Shown: positions 46,108 to 54,612, counted from the first letter of the stretch. The stretch: 64,000 nt of DNA from Rhodobacteraceae bacterium IMCC1335 (GCA_039640495.1 CP046864.1:1550001-1614000); one strand, 5' to 3'. The notes: generated by a model not told the origin, from the sequence alone. Made by a program: numbers and translations.

Positions 46108-47193
46108 CTAGAGCGCCAGTTCTGTTTTTCGGTCAAATAGATGAATACCCTCTGGTCTGACCGCAAACCTGAGTGTTTCGCCAAGTGCGATGGGGGTTTC
46201 TGATTTTAGTTCCACCGTCACGTCAGCTCGTCCAGAAGCGCACAGCAAAACGGACTGTGCGCCAATGTATTCGGAAATTTTTACCTGCAAATCCAAAGCC
46301 GCAGCGTCTTGGGCTTTGGGATCATAAATCAGGTCACTGGGCCGCACGCCCAAGGTGACATGACCGCTTGTTTGGCCTAAACCGTTTGACTTGGAGGCAG
46401 GGATGGCAATTTTAAATGTATCGCCAATGGCAAAAAGTGTACCACCCTCTGCTTGTAGGTTAGCCTCTAGAAAATTCATGGGTGGCGATCCGAGAAACCC
46501 CGCAACAAATTTATTTTTGGGTTTTTTGAACAACGTCTCTGGCGTGCCTTGCTGCTGAATATAGCCGCCGTGCATCACGACAATCCGGTCGGCTAAAGTC
46601 ATTGCTTCGATTTGGTCATGGGTCACATAGATCATATTTTTTTTGACCCGCTGCCCCATCACTGCCAACTCGGCGCGCATTTGGCCGCGCAATTTAGCAT
46701 CGAGATTGGACAGGGGTTCGTCGAACAGGAAAATATCGCTGTCTTTGGCCAAGGCCCGCGCCATTGCGACGCGCTGGCGTTGGCCGCCCGATAGGGCACC
46801 GGGCTTGCGGTGTAAAAACTCTGTTAAACCTACGAGATCGGCGACTTGGCTTACCTTGGCTTCTATTTCGGCCTTGGGGCGTTTTTGCAGGCGTAATGCA
46901 AACGAGATGTTTTGCGCCACATCCATGTGTGGGTAGAGCGCGTAATCTTGGAATACCATCGCCAAATTGCGGTCCTTTGGTTCTAAATGGCTAACGGGTT
47001 GATCATTGAAGAAGATTTCCCCCTCAGAGACCGTTTCCAACCCAGCAATCATCCGCAGGGTCGTAGATTTTCCACAGCCAGAAGGCCCTACTAGAGCAGT
47101 GAATTCATTTTCGGCCATGCTGAGATCAATACCGTGCAACACCTGCACTGCGCCGTAGCGCTTGATAAGATTCTCCAAGCGAATTTCAGGCAT
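46108..47193 (-). CDS. ABC transporter ATP-binding protein (UgpC/MsmK type)
   Basis: A 361-residue ATPase: Walker A GPSGCGKST, Q-loop VFQDYALYPHMDV, signature LSGGQRQRVAMARAL, Walker B IFLFDEPLSNLDAKLR, switch His in YVTHDQIEAM. The C-terminal ~120 residues are the MalK-type regulatory domain (TLGVRPSDL, FAVRPEGIHLFD). CGGAGAG-like GGAGAG precedes the ATG. First gene of the left cargo operon, directly behind the operator palindrome at 47222. Confidence 0.94.
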   Translation of the reverse strand: MPEIRLENLIKRYGAVQVLHGIDLSMAENEFTALVGPSGCGKSTTLRMIAGLETVSEGEIFFNDQPVSHLEPKDRNLAMVFQDYALYPHMDVAQNISFALRLQKRPKAEIEAKVSQVADLVGLTEFLHRKPGALSGGQRQRVAMARALAKDSDIFLFDEPLSNLDAKLRGQMRAELAVMGQRVKKNMIYVTHDQIEAMTLADRIVVMHGGYIQQQGTPETLFKKPKNKFVAGFLGSPPMNFLEANLQAEGGTLFAIGDTFKIAIPASKSNGLGQTSGHVTLGVRPSDLIYDPKAQDAAALDLQVKISEYIGAQSVLLCASGRADVTVELKSETPIALGETLRFAVRPEGIHLFDRKTELAL

Positions 47194-47221
47194 AGAATCT
47201 CTCCTCGGTTGGACCTAATAA

Positions 47222-47235
47222 TTTTGTATACAAAA
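47222..47235. promoter_or_regulatory. Probable GntR operator, left operon
   Basis: TTTTGTATACAAAA, a perfect 14-bp palindrome 29 bases before the ATPase start and upstream of the divergent GntR gene. The same 14 bases occur at 48052-48065. Confidence 0.72.
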
Positions 47236-47317
47236 AAGAAAGTAAATATACTAAATTGCTAAATTGAAAAAAAACTGTATTATTGGTCTAGAGTAGAGGC
47301 AAAACGCAGGGTCTGAA

Positions 47318-47983
47318 ATGGCAAATATACAAGCAACAGACGCCGGTAAGCATAAAATGTCGGCAGCACATCGTGTTGAACATGCTTTGATTGAAGAAAT
47401 CAGTGCTGGTGAACTTTTGCCCGGTGTTCGCCTAGATGAAGTTGGGTTGGCACATCGGTTTGGTGTGTCGCGCACCCCAGTACGCGAGGCACTATCTCGA
47501 TTAACCGCGCAAGGCATATTGGTTCCGGGTGAAAAGCGCGGCGCTTTTGTCGCGGAATATTCGCGTGAGCAATTAAGCCAAATTTTTGAAGCCATGCACG
47601 AAATAGAAGCCGCTTGCGCCCGAATAGCTGCACAACGCCTTAGTTTACTGGCCAGATCTGAAATTGAAACAGCTCAAGGCGATTGCATGAAAGCGGCCGA
47701 AGCAGGCGATCGCGTTGCGTATTTGCGTGCCAATGAAGCTTTCCATTTGACAATCTATAAGGCGACTGGAAACCCCTATATCGCTGAGATTGCATCTGAA
47801 TTTCGCCGCCGTACTGGGCCGTTTCGCGCTAAAAAATTCCAAACCCCCGAAGACCTGATCGGTTCAGCGCAAAGTCACCAGACTTTGATTGATGACATTT
47901 TCTCCGAAGATTCAAATACGGCGTCAAAAGGTATGCGGGATCATATGACAAACAGTTTTATGCAAACGTTACGGGTCAATTGA
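47318..47983 (+). CDS. GntR-family (FadR/VanR-type) transcriptional regulator
   Basis: A 221-residue regulator. Winged helix near residues 20-75 (LDEVGLAHRFGVSRTPVREA is the recognition part) followed by an FCD-type helical effector domain (FHLTIYKATGNPYI, with late SHQTLIDDIF and a final RDHM helix). FCD domains often bind sugar acids or phosphates with a metal. It sits between the two halves of the cargo and two identical TTTTGTATACAAAA sites, so it very probably represses both until the substrate appears. Confidence 0.9.
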   Translation: MANIQATDAGKHKMSAAHRVEHALIEEISAGELLPGVRLDEVGLAHRFGVSRTPVREALSRLTAQGILVPGEKRGAFVAEYSREQLSQIFEAMHEIEAACARIAAQRLSLLARSEIETAQGDCMKAAEAGDRVAYLRANEAFHLTIYKATGNPYIAEIASEFRRRTGPFRAKKFQTPEDLIGSAQSHQTLIDDIFSEDSNTASKGMRDHMTNSFMQTLRVN

Positions 47984-48013
47984 CATAAAAACGTTACGGT
48001 TCATTGACATAAA
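47966..48013 (+). repeat. Imperfect tandem repeat at the gntR 3' end
   Basis: Two adjacent units of 24 and 23 bases (47966-47989 and 47991-48013) starting ACGTTACGG and ending ATTGACATAAA. The first contains the gntR stop codon. The TTGACA in each could act as a -35 element for the MBL operon. Confidence 0.6.
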
Positions 48014-48051
48014 GTTGGGTTACCCTCTTGCAATAGTGCCCATTCTTCTAT

Positions 48052-48065
48052 TTTTGTATACAAAA
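48052..48065. promoter_or_regulatory. Probable GntR operator, right operon
   Basis: Identical to the 47222 palindrome; 27 bases before the metallo-hydrolase start, where a bound repressor would block its promoter. Confidence 0.72.
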
Positions 48066-48091
48066 TAGATTCGCTGAATACGGAGGTCCGG

Positions 48092-49027
48092 ATGGGCATT
48101 GCAGAAACCAAGATTTACCCGATCAACACTGGCTGGTTAGAAGCTGACCTTGGGAGCTATATCTTTTGGAAGGGCCCTGCGGGAAAAAAGTATTGGAACC
48201 CTGTTTATTGCCATTATGTAGATACAGGTGAGCATAAAATCTTGATTGATACGGGGCTGTGTGATGCGGAACGGGCCACTCAATATCATCACAAATGCGA
48301 CAAGCGTGGCTGTTTGGAGGTGCATGACCACTTAGAGCAAAAACTCGGTGTGCATCCCGATGAGATTGATGCAATTGTATTTACCCATCTGCACTGGGAT
48401 CATGTCCAAAATATGAAAAAATTCAAAAATGCCCGCTATATTGCCCCTAAGGGTGAGATCGAAATGGCTTATAATCCTTTACCTTTATATTATCGCACCT
48501 ACGAATGCGGTATTCTGGATATTAAGCCGGCGTATGCTGGCTGTGTGTTTGAAGCGATTGGAGACGAATGCGAGGTTCTGCCTGGTATTACTATGTTCCA
48601 CACCCCGGGTCATTCTGTTGGTCACATGGGCGTGACAGTGGCCACCTCTGCAGGAGATATTGTGGTTGCGGGCGATGCAATTTTCGTAGAGCGGAACCTA
48701 GAGCCCAATCCTGCCGAAAAATGGCGTCACTGGGTGCCTGCAAGGTTTGTAAACTCTTATGAAGGCTGGAAATCTGTTGAAGAAATCGACAAGCGCGCGG
48801 ATTATGTTCTGCCGTGTCATGACGAGGTTGCAAATGCGCGCTCAGATGTGTTTCCTTACGACGGAATGCCGATTCGCAAACGCCGCCAACCCATTCCGGG
48901 GTACCAGTTTTATTTTGGTGATATGCCTATCGGCACAGCAGGGAAAGCAGCTCCTGCCTTAACCAAGGCGGAGGCCGATCAATATATCGCCGGTTTGAAA
49001 AATCCGAAAGATATGGCGGAATACTAA
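48092..49027 (+). CDS. Metallo-beta-lactamase-fold hydrolase, lactonase-like
   Basis: A 311-residue zinc hydrolase: THLHWDHV (HxHxDH), His in FHTPGHSVGHMG, bridging Asp in VVAGDAIF and a late His in VLPCHDE. The shape is that of the AttM/AiiA lactonase-like group. In a carbohydrate cluster the likely substrate is a sugar lactone, but this is inferred from context. GGAGG precedes the ATG. First gene of the right cargo operon, four bases before the HAD gene. Confidence 0.88.
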   Translation: MGIAETKIYPINTGWLEADLGSYIFWKGPAGKKYWNPVYCHYVDTGEHKILIDTGLCDAERATQYHHKCDKRGCLEVHDHLEQKLGVHPDEIDAIVFTHLHWDHVQNMKKFKNARYIAPKGEIEMAYNPLPLYYRTYECGILDIKPAYAGCVFEAIGDECEVLPGITMFHTPGHSVGHMGVTVATSAGDIVVAGDAIFVERNLEPNPAEKWRHWVPARFVNSYEGWKSVEEIDKRADYVLPCHDEVANARSDVFPYDGMPIRKRRQPIPGYQFYFGDMPIGTAGKAAPALTKAEADQYIAGLKNPKDMAEY

Positions 49028-49031
49028 ACTT

Positions 49032-49865
49032 GTGACCCAGCGTATCAACACTTTAGCAGACGTGGCACAAGATTATGACGCCATCGTATTTGATCAATGG
49101 GGCGTGTTGCATAACGGCACAGCGCCGTATTCGCGTGCGATAGAGTGCCTTACCGGTCTAGCCAATGCAGGTTTGCCACTGGCGGTTTTATCCAATTCTG
49201 GAAAACGCGCCGGTCCGAACGCGCTACGGATCGCGGACATGGGCTTTGCGCCATCGCTGTTTAGTCAAATCATGACCAGCGGCGAAGCTTTATGGCGTGA
49301 CATTCATACAGGGAAGCTGCCCCACAGGCGGTTTTTCTGCATTGAGCGGTCCGCTGGTGATGCTTGTGCTTGGGCCGAGGGGTTGCCTGTTGAGTTCACT
49401 GATCTGGAAAATGCAGACGCTGTCTTGTTGATGGGCCTGCCAGATAAAGCCAGATTAGCCGATTGGGGTACCCCATTGGCGGCGGCACTGGACGCGGACC
49501 TGCCAATCTACTGTTCAAATCCCGACCGTCAATCACCCCGCGCAGAGGGTTTGGTGATCTCACCAGGTGCATTGGCGTATGCTTATGTCGATATGGGGGG
49601 GCATGTTTCGTTCTATGGCAAACCGCACCCTGGCATTTTTGATGCGCTGGCATCGTCCCTTGGGGTGGCACGTATTTTGATGGTGGGGGACAGTTTGGAG
49701 CATGATATCGCGGGTGCGCAATCTGCGGGCTGGGATAATGTTTTGGTACAAGGCGGACTTTATGCCAATGATTTTGCACAGGCGGATCATGATTCTGTTT
49801 TGGCAAATCTAGTGGCCGCAAAGGCCTGCCGACCCCCGACGTATTCAATAGAGGTACTTGCATGA
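49032..49865 (+). CDS. HAD-superfamily class IIA hydrolase (TIGR01459 type)
   Basis: A 277-residue HAD protein. Motif I is FDQWGVLHNG (the second Asp of the usual DxD is Trp, as in this subgroup), motif II VLSNSGKRA, motif III Lys in FYGKPHPGIF, and motif IV MVGDSLEHDI. These are phosphatases of the NagD/pyridoxal-phosphate-phosphatase type. It may remove phosphate from a sugar phosphate here. Starts with GTG with a weak ribosome-binding site; its end overlaps the next ATG (ATGA). Confidence 0.85.
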   Translation: MTQRINTLADVAQDYDAIVFDQWGVLHNGTAPYSRAIECLTGLANAGLPLAVLSNSGKRAGPNALRIADMGFAPSLFSQIMTSGEALWRDIHTGKLPHRRFFCIERSAGDACAWAEGLPVEFTDLENADAVLLMGLPDKARLADWGTPLAAALDADLPIYCSNPDRQSPRAEGLVISPGALAYAYVDMGGHVSFYGKPHPGIFDALASSLGVARILMVGDSLEHDIAGAQSAGWDNVLVQGGLYANDFAQADHDSVLANLVAAKACRPPTYSIEVLA

Positions 49866-50830
49866 AAAACCGACCAGAATTGTTGACCCTAGACTTCCGC
49901 GCGCTGTCTGCCCGTTTGGGCACTGACCCTTTGCAAGTCCAAGGGCCGGGCGGCAATACGTCGATTAAAGACGGTGATGTGATGTGGATCAAGGCGTCGG
50001 GCACGGAATTGGCCAACGCGGAAACCCAAGATATTTTTGTTGCGGTCGACCGCAATGCAGCTAAGGCAGAAGCGCACGGTCAGGGTGATGGGTCGTGCAA
50101 ACAAACTGTGCTGGATCCTGCGATCACGCTGCGGCCGTCGATTGAAACAACATTTCATGCAGCGCTGAACCATAAGGTTGTGGCCCATACGCATTCTGTT
50201 GCGGCGCTGGTGCATGTCGCGGGTCCCGAAGGCCGCGCGCAGGCCGTGCAAAAACTGGCAGATTTGCCTTTTGTAATGGTGCCCTACGCCAAGCCAGGTC
50301 TGCCGCTGACCCGTGAAATTCTATCCCGTGTGACGCCCGACACCAAAGTTGTTCTATTGCAAAATCATGGATTGATCTGCTGTGGCGATACCGTGGATGA
50401 CGTATCAAACCTGATCCATGACGTTGAAACGAGATTGGCAATGGCGGTTAGTGGCCGGCAGACCAAGCCACCAAAAGAACGGGCACCTGAGGGGTTCGAG
50501 TGGGCGCATGAGAGCTGGGTTGCCCACGATGCTTGGGCCATGGCACATGCCACGGCTGGATCCTATTACCCCGATCACGTGGTGTTTCTGGGGCCAGCGC
50601 TGCCAGTCCAAGATGACGGGCGCTGGCCGGCTGTTTTGTATGACGGTGTCGGCATTGCCTTGCGTGTAGCGGCCACGCCCAGTCAACGTGCGATGCTGCG
50701 TTGCCTGTCGGATATATTGGCCCGATTACCCTCTGATTGGAGCTTAGATCCAATCGGTCTAGAGGCTGAGGCAGAGTTGCTGAATTGGGACGCTGAAAAA
50801 TATCGCCAAACTCTGGCTGCTCGCGCATGA
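49862..50830 (+). CDS. Class II aldolase-family protein, long form
   Basis: A 322-residue protein with the class II aldolase fold in its first ~210 residues: VQGPGGNTSIKDGDVMWIKASG (phosphate loop), the metal His pair in VVAHTHSVAALVH and His in LQNHGLICCGD. The C-terminal ~100 residues are an extra domain absent from FucA. It resembles the aldolase part of long RhaD-type proteins. It probably cleaves the phosphate made by the kinase encoded next, with which it overlaps by four bases. Confidence 0.85.
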   Translation: MKNRPELLTLDFRALSARLGTDPLQVQGPGGNTSIKDGDVMWIKASGTELANAETQDIFVAVDRNAAKAEAHGQGDGSCKQTVLDPAITLRPSIETTFHAALNHKVVAHTHSVAALVHVAGPEGRAQAVQKLADLPFVMVPYAKPGLPLTREILSRVTPDTKVVLLQNHGLICCGDTVDDVSNLIHDVETRLAMAVSGRQTKPPKERAPEGFEWAHESWVAHDAWAMAHATAGSYYPDHVVFLGPALPVQDDGRWPAVLYDGVGIALRVAATPSQRAMLRCLSDILARLPSDWSLDPIGLEAEAELLNWDAEKYRQTLAARA

Positions 50831-52095
50831 GCCTCAGCTTGGGGATAGATGTGGGTACATCGGGCGTACGCACTGCGGTTTTGACTGCCCAAGGTGATGT
50901 TTTGCCCATGGCGCGCACGGATCATGTGGCGCAAAACAAAGATTATATTGATGCGGATGGGTGGTGGCGTGCTGTCCAAACGTGCATTTTGCGGCAGATA
51001 GAGATTTTATGGGCTGAAGGGTTCTCACCGCTTGATATCACCGGGATTGCCGTCGATGGCACTTCTGGCACTATGGTTCTTACCGACATAAATTTGCGGC
51101 CCGTGACCCGCGCGATGATGTATAACTCAAGTGGGTTCGATACCGAGGCAGCGATGATCGCCCGCTTTGCGCCTGATTTGCATATCACGCGTGGGTCTGC
51201 TTCTGCGCTGGCCCGCGCCATGCGTCTGGCCGCAGAGGATGTCGATCACGCCGCCTGCCACCTGTTGCATCAGGCGGATTTTATTGCGGCAAAGCTGATG
51301 GGGCAGGGCGGGCTCTCTGATCATAACAACGCGCTTAAAACCGGGTTTGACCCTGAAACAGAAATGTGGCCAGACTGGATTGAGGCGTGCAAGCTCAATC
51401 CCTCCTTGCTGCCAGAGGTCAGGCCAGTTGGTGCACAATTGGCAGCAATCAACCCACAAGTGGCCACAGAATTGGGATTGTCGCGCAGTGTAACCATTCA
51501 TGCCGGTACCACCGACAGCATTGCCGCTTTTCTGGCTTGCGCCCCCCTGCAAGAAGGCGCAGCCGTAACGTCGTTGGGCACCACCTTGGCGGTGAAGTTG
51601 CTCAGTCCCAACCGAATAGATGATCCTGAGATTGGGCTTTATTCCCATCGCTTGGGCACTGTATGGCTGGTAGGCGGAGCGTCTAACACCGGCGGGGGTG
51701 TTTTACTTGATCACTTTTCAACAGACCAAATTTCAACCATCTGCAAGCGGATTGACCCCACCAAGCCAACGGGCTTGGGTTTTTATCCCCTTTCTAAGCC
51801 GGGCGAACGCTTTCCCATTAAAGATCCAGATTTTGTAGGTCGCCTGTCACCGAGGCCAAAAGATGACGTGATATTTTTACAAGCTATGCTGGAGGGAATA
51901 GCGGCGGTCGAAGCGCGGTGCTACCGTGAAATCGAAGTCAGAGGCGGTGGGGCACCACACCAGTTGTTTACTGCAGGTGGTGGCGCTCAAAACGCAGTTT
52001 GGACAGCCTTGCGAGAAATAGAGTTGGGGATGGATATTACCGCCGCTACGCGGTCAGAGGCTGCCATTGGATGTGCAAAATTGGCGCAGATTTAG
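50827..52095 (+). CDS. FGGY-family carbohydrate kinase
   Basis: A 422-residue sugar kinase. GIDVGTSGVRTAV is the N-terminal phosphate loop, GIAVDGTSGTMVLTD the second block, and HAGTTDSIAAFLAC, TSLGTTLAVK and TAGGGAQNAVW (adenine site) follow. The catalytic Asp is expected in LLHQADFIAAKL or the SDHNNAL region. It is shorter than most FGGY kinases (about 500) and the DGTSGT block resembles D-ribulokinase/XK-1-type members. It probably phosphorylates the imported sugar or polyol. Last gene of the right cargo operon. Confidence 0.88.
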   Translation: MSLSLGIDVGTSGVRTAVLTAQGDVLPMARTDHVAQNKDYIDADGWWRAVQTCILRQIEILWAEGFSPLDITGIAVDGTSGTMVLTDINLRPVTRAMMYNSSGFDTEAAMIARFAPDLHITRGSASALARAMRLAAEDVDHAACHLLHQADFIAAKLMGQGGLSDHNNALKTGFDPETEMWPDWIEACKLNPSLLPEVRPVGAQLAAINPQVATELGLSRSVTIHAGTTDSIAAFLACAPLQEGAAVTSLGTTLAVKLLSPNRIDDPEIGLYSHRLGTVWLVGGASNTGGGVLLDHFSTDQISTICKRIDPTKPTGLGFYPLSKPGERFPIKDPDFVGRLSPRPKDDVIFLQAMLEGIAAVEARCYREIEVRGGGAPHQLFTAGGGAQNAVWTALREIELGMDITAATRSEAAIGCAKLAQI

Positions 52096-52528
52096 GCTAA
52101 AAAGTACTGTTGTAGAAGAGCTTTAGACGGAGTTGTTGCAAAAACTGTTGCTAAATGGCGCTAGTGACAGTTTGCCAGGGATCGCAAGACAGGCTGAAAA
52201 GAGCCGTGGTCAAATGTTATCAGCAAGCACCAGGGTGCGATTATGGTCGCTTTTCACTTTTACCTTTTTGATGCCCATTTCGTAACCAACATGTTCTTGC
52301 TGCTCCGGACAGTTTTGCGGTTTGGAAAAGATGGTGAGGTATCCTGTTGGTTTGGCGTGATAATCCTCGTATATAGTTATTTTCGAAGGCTCATGATGCT
52401 CATTCATCGCGCATTTTGCGAATACATCTGCTGATGGCGATTTTAGAGCAGGACATATTTATTATTGATCCTTCGCACCAGACGCTAAGGTCAAATGCTA
52501 AAACCGTCCGTTCAAAATTGCAGAGCTC
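52096..52528. other. Interval between kinase and IS copy 2
   Basis: A 65-codon minus-strand frame (52210-52407, MNEHHEPSKITIYEDYHAKP) has protein-like composition but no ribosome-binding site; it is a weak candidate gene. Nothing else seen. Confidence 0.35.
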
Positions 52529-53696
52529 ATACCACTATCCCGAAAAGCTGACTCACTTTATGGTTTCCAATTCCGCAGAAATCTGAATCTGTGTGTGCAC
52601 TTATTATGGAGGAATAGATGGGACGAGCTATAGCCATCACGCGAACGGATATTTCTGCGCGAGAGTTGCGTTTTATCGCCAAACGAACCAGAGATTGTTG
52701 TGTTGTTCGGCGCATACTCGCAATAGCTGTGGTTCTAGAGGGCGTTGATCGCGCGACGTCGGCTCGCAGTAGCGGCATGGATCGCCAAACTCTGCGAGAC
52801 TGGGTGCATCGCTACAACTGCAGCGGCATTGCTGAGCTTTCTGACCGACGTGGCAAGGGCGCGAAGCCACGCCTGTCGCCAACACAACAGGCGCGGTTTG
52901 TGGCTTGGGTTGAGGCTGGACCTAACCCTGTAAAAGATGGCGTAGTACGGTGGCGCTGCGCCGATTTACAGGCTCGTGTTGAAGACGCGTTCGGCGTGAA
53001 GTTGCACGAACGCACGATTGGTAAATATCTAGCCAAACATGGATTTCGTCGCCTCTCTGTTCGACCTGAGTATCCCAAAACTGATCCCGCAGCACAGCAG
53101 GCTTTCAAAAAAACTTTGCCAGCCTCGTAGTCGAGCTCATGCCAGAACATGCAAAGGGTAAGCCCCTTGAGGTATGCTTCCAAGATGAAGCCCGTGTTGG
53201 GCAACAAGGAACACTTACGCGCAAATGGGCGCGGCGCGGAACCCGCCCCCGCGCACCTCGTGATACGCGTTACAAGTGGGGGCTAATCTTCGGTGCCGCT
53301 TGTCCCGCCCGTGGTACCGCCGCAGGGCTGATCCTGCCTTACGTCAACGCGGAGGCAATGGGGCCGCACCTCAATGAGATCGCAAAAGCTGTCGCGCACG
53401 GGGCACATGCCATGCTCATCGTCGACGGGGCTGGCTGGCACGGGGCAAAATGCTTGCAAGTACCAGACAATATTACGCTCGTGAAACTGCCGCCATACTC
53501 ACCAGAACTGAACCCCATGGAAAACGTCTGGGCCTATCTGCGGTCAAACAAACTCGCTATCTCGGTCTTCGACACCTACGACGAAATCCTCGAAAAATGT
53601 GCCCAAGCGTGGAACTTCTTCGCCAACGATCCAGAACGAATAACTTCAATCACCAAAAGAGATTGGATAAAGGTCAATTATTAGGGCGGTTGGTAT
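52529..53696 (+). mobile_element. IS630-family insertion sequence, copy 2
   Basis: 1,168 bp, ends ATACCACTATCCC and GGGCGGTTGGTAT, in inverted orientation to copy 1. TA follows its outer end; the inner flank is TC, so it has no target duplication of its own. Confidence 0.85.
52618..53684 (+). CDS. IS630-family transposase, two frames (copy 2)
   Basis: Frame A (52618-53130) and frame B (53139-53684 from its first ATG; open upstream of it to the A run) match copy 1 residue for residue. The join is the run of seven A at 53107-53113: a -1 shift reads on as AFKKNFASLVVELMPEH into the DDE domain (CFQDEARVGQ, LIVDGAGWHG, YSPELNPMENVW). Without the shift only a 170-residue DNA-binding product is made, which could act as an inhibitor. 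Confidence 0.82.
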
Positions 53697-53698
53697 TA

Positions 53699-53823
53699 AT
53701 CCGTCAAAGCAATTTGAGCAATCCGCAGATGTAGCCGCTGGGCAGGCGATGGTACAGCGCGCGGTTTATTCAAAATCGCGTAAGGATTTCAGGCGCGATT
53801 TTGGCGACATGGTGGAAGTTTAA
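53699..53823 (+). pseudogene. 3' part of the 63-residue ORF split by the transposon
   Basis: Continues the frame broken at 39739, reading PSKQFEQSADVAAGQAMVQR and ending RRDFGDMVEV before TAA at 53821-53823. Confidence 0.6.
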
Positions 53824-53850
53824 ACCCAGCCCAACGGGCTGGATCACGGT

Positions 53851-54612
53851 TTATTTCGCGGTATAGCCGCCATCGACCATCAGAACCTGCCCCGTCACAT
53901 AGGCAGAGGCCTGTGAGCATAGAAACAAAAGGGGGCCGTCTATGTCTGACAAATCTCCATTACGGCCGATGCAGGTTTGGGCGGCATTGCGGGCAGCGCG
54001 CTCGGCATCCGCAAAAACCGGCCCTGTAAGCTCGGTTGGGAAGAACCCGGGCCCAATCGCATTGGCGTTAATCCCAAAGCCCGACCAAGCCTCTGCCATC
54101 GCGCGTGTCAATTGTGCGATGCCGGCTTTCGAGGCGCCGTAGCTGACCCCGCCGGGAAACGCGCGCGTGGTTTGAAGCGATGCGAAATTTACGATCCGGC
54201 CCCAGCCTTTGGCTTTCATATCCGGCACAAGCGCCTGACTTAGGAAAAACGGCGCAGCAAGATTGAGGTTAAGCGTTATGTCCCAGCCTTCATCGGTTAC
54301 GTTATCAGCGGCTTCGCGGGTGTTTATTCCGGCTGCATGAACCAGAATATCGGGCGTGCCGAATGGGGTGGCGATTTGAGCGGCGATCTCTTTTATCTGG
54401 CTGCGCTGAGACAGGTCGGCAGACAGGGTGGCGGCTTTTGGCCCGATACGCTCGGCCCATTCCGAAAGCGCTTCTGCGCGCCGCGCCACGCCAACAACCT
54501 GCGCGCCAGCAGCAGCCAAAGCCGAGGCTGCCTGTTGTCCGAGGCCAGAACTGGCCCCGGTGACGCAGGCAACGCGCCCCGACAGATCAAAAAGTGTTTT
54601 TGGATCAGCCAT
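53851..54612 (-). CDS. Short-chain dehydrogenase/reductase
   Basis: A 253-residue SDR: cofactor motif TGASSGLG near residues 19-26, HAAGIN for the NNAG motif, catalytic Tyr and Lys in VSYGASKAGI, and GPGFFPTEL after it. It oxidises a secondary alcohol or reduces a ketone with NAD(P). Its ATG overlaps the end of the HisD-like gene by eight bases. If the neighbour is HpsN-type, this could be the companion 2,3-dihydroxypropane-1-sulfonate dehydrogenase (HpsO/HpsP role), otherwise a gluconate-5-dehydrogenase-like enzyme. Confidence 0.9.
   Translation of the reverse strand: MADPKTLFDLSGRVACVTGASSGLGQQAASALAAAGAQVVGVARRAEALSEWAERIGPKAATLSADLSQRSQIKEIAAQIATPFGTPDILVHAAGINTREAADNVTDEGWDITLNLNLAAPFFLSQALVPDMKAKGWGRIVNFASLQTTRAFPGGVSYGASKAGIAQLTRAMAEAWSGFGINANAIGPGFFPTELTGPVFADAERAARNAAQTCIGRNGDLSDIDGPLLFLCSQASAYVTGQVLMVDGGYTAK

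Larger units (their letters stand above)
39740..53696. mobile_element. Composite transposon with carbohydrate-catabolism cargo
   Basis: A 13,957-bp element bounded by two 1,168-bp IS630-family copies in inverted orientation. The outer ends read ATACCAACC (39740) and GGTTGGTAT (53696), flanked by TA on both sides (39738-39739, 53697-53698), the target duplication typical of IS630/Tc1 elements. Deleting the element and one TA reconnects an open frame, which argues for single-event insertion. Inner IS ends do not share a duplication, as expected for a composite unit. Cargo (about 11.6 kb): a divergent GntR regulon with a sugar-type ABC transporter and catabolic enzymes. Confidence 0.8.

Noticed and set aside
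49396..50055. Long minus-strand frame (219 codons) opposite the HAD and aldolase genes
   Set aside because: It lies antisense to two well-supported enzymes, has no ribosome-binding site, and its translation is Pro/Arg-rich noise.
52210..52407. Minus-strand 65-codon frame between kinase and IS copy 2
   Set aside because: Protein-like composition, but no ribosome-binding site and no recognised family; mentioned only as a weak candidate.
39740..53696. Inversion between two independently inserted IS copies as the origin of the arrangement
   Set aside because: That would leave different target sequences at the two outer flanks; instead both outer flanks carry TA and rejoin one reading frame.
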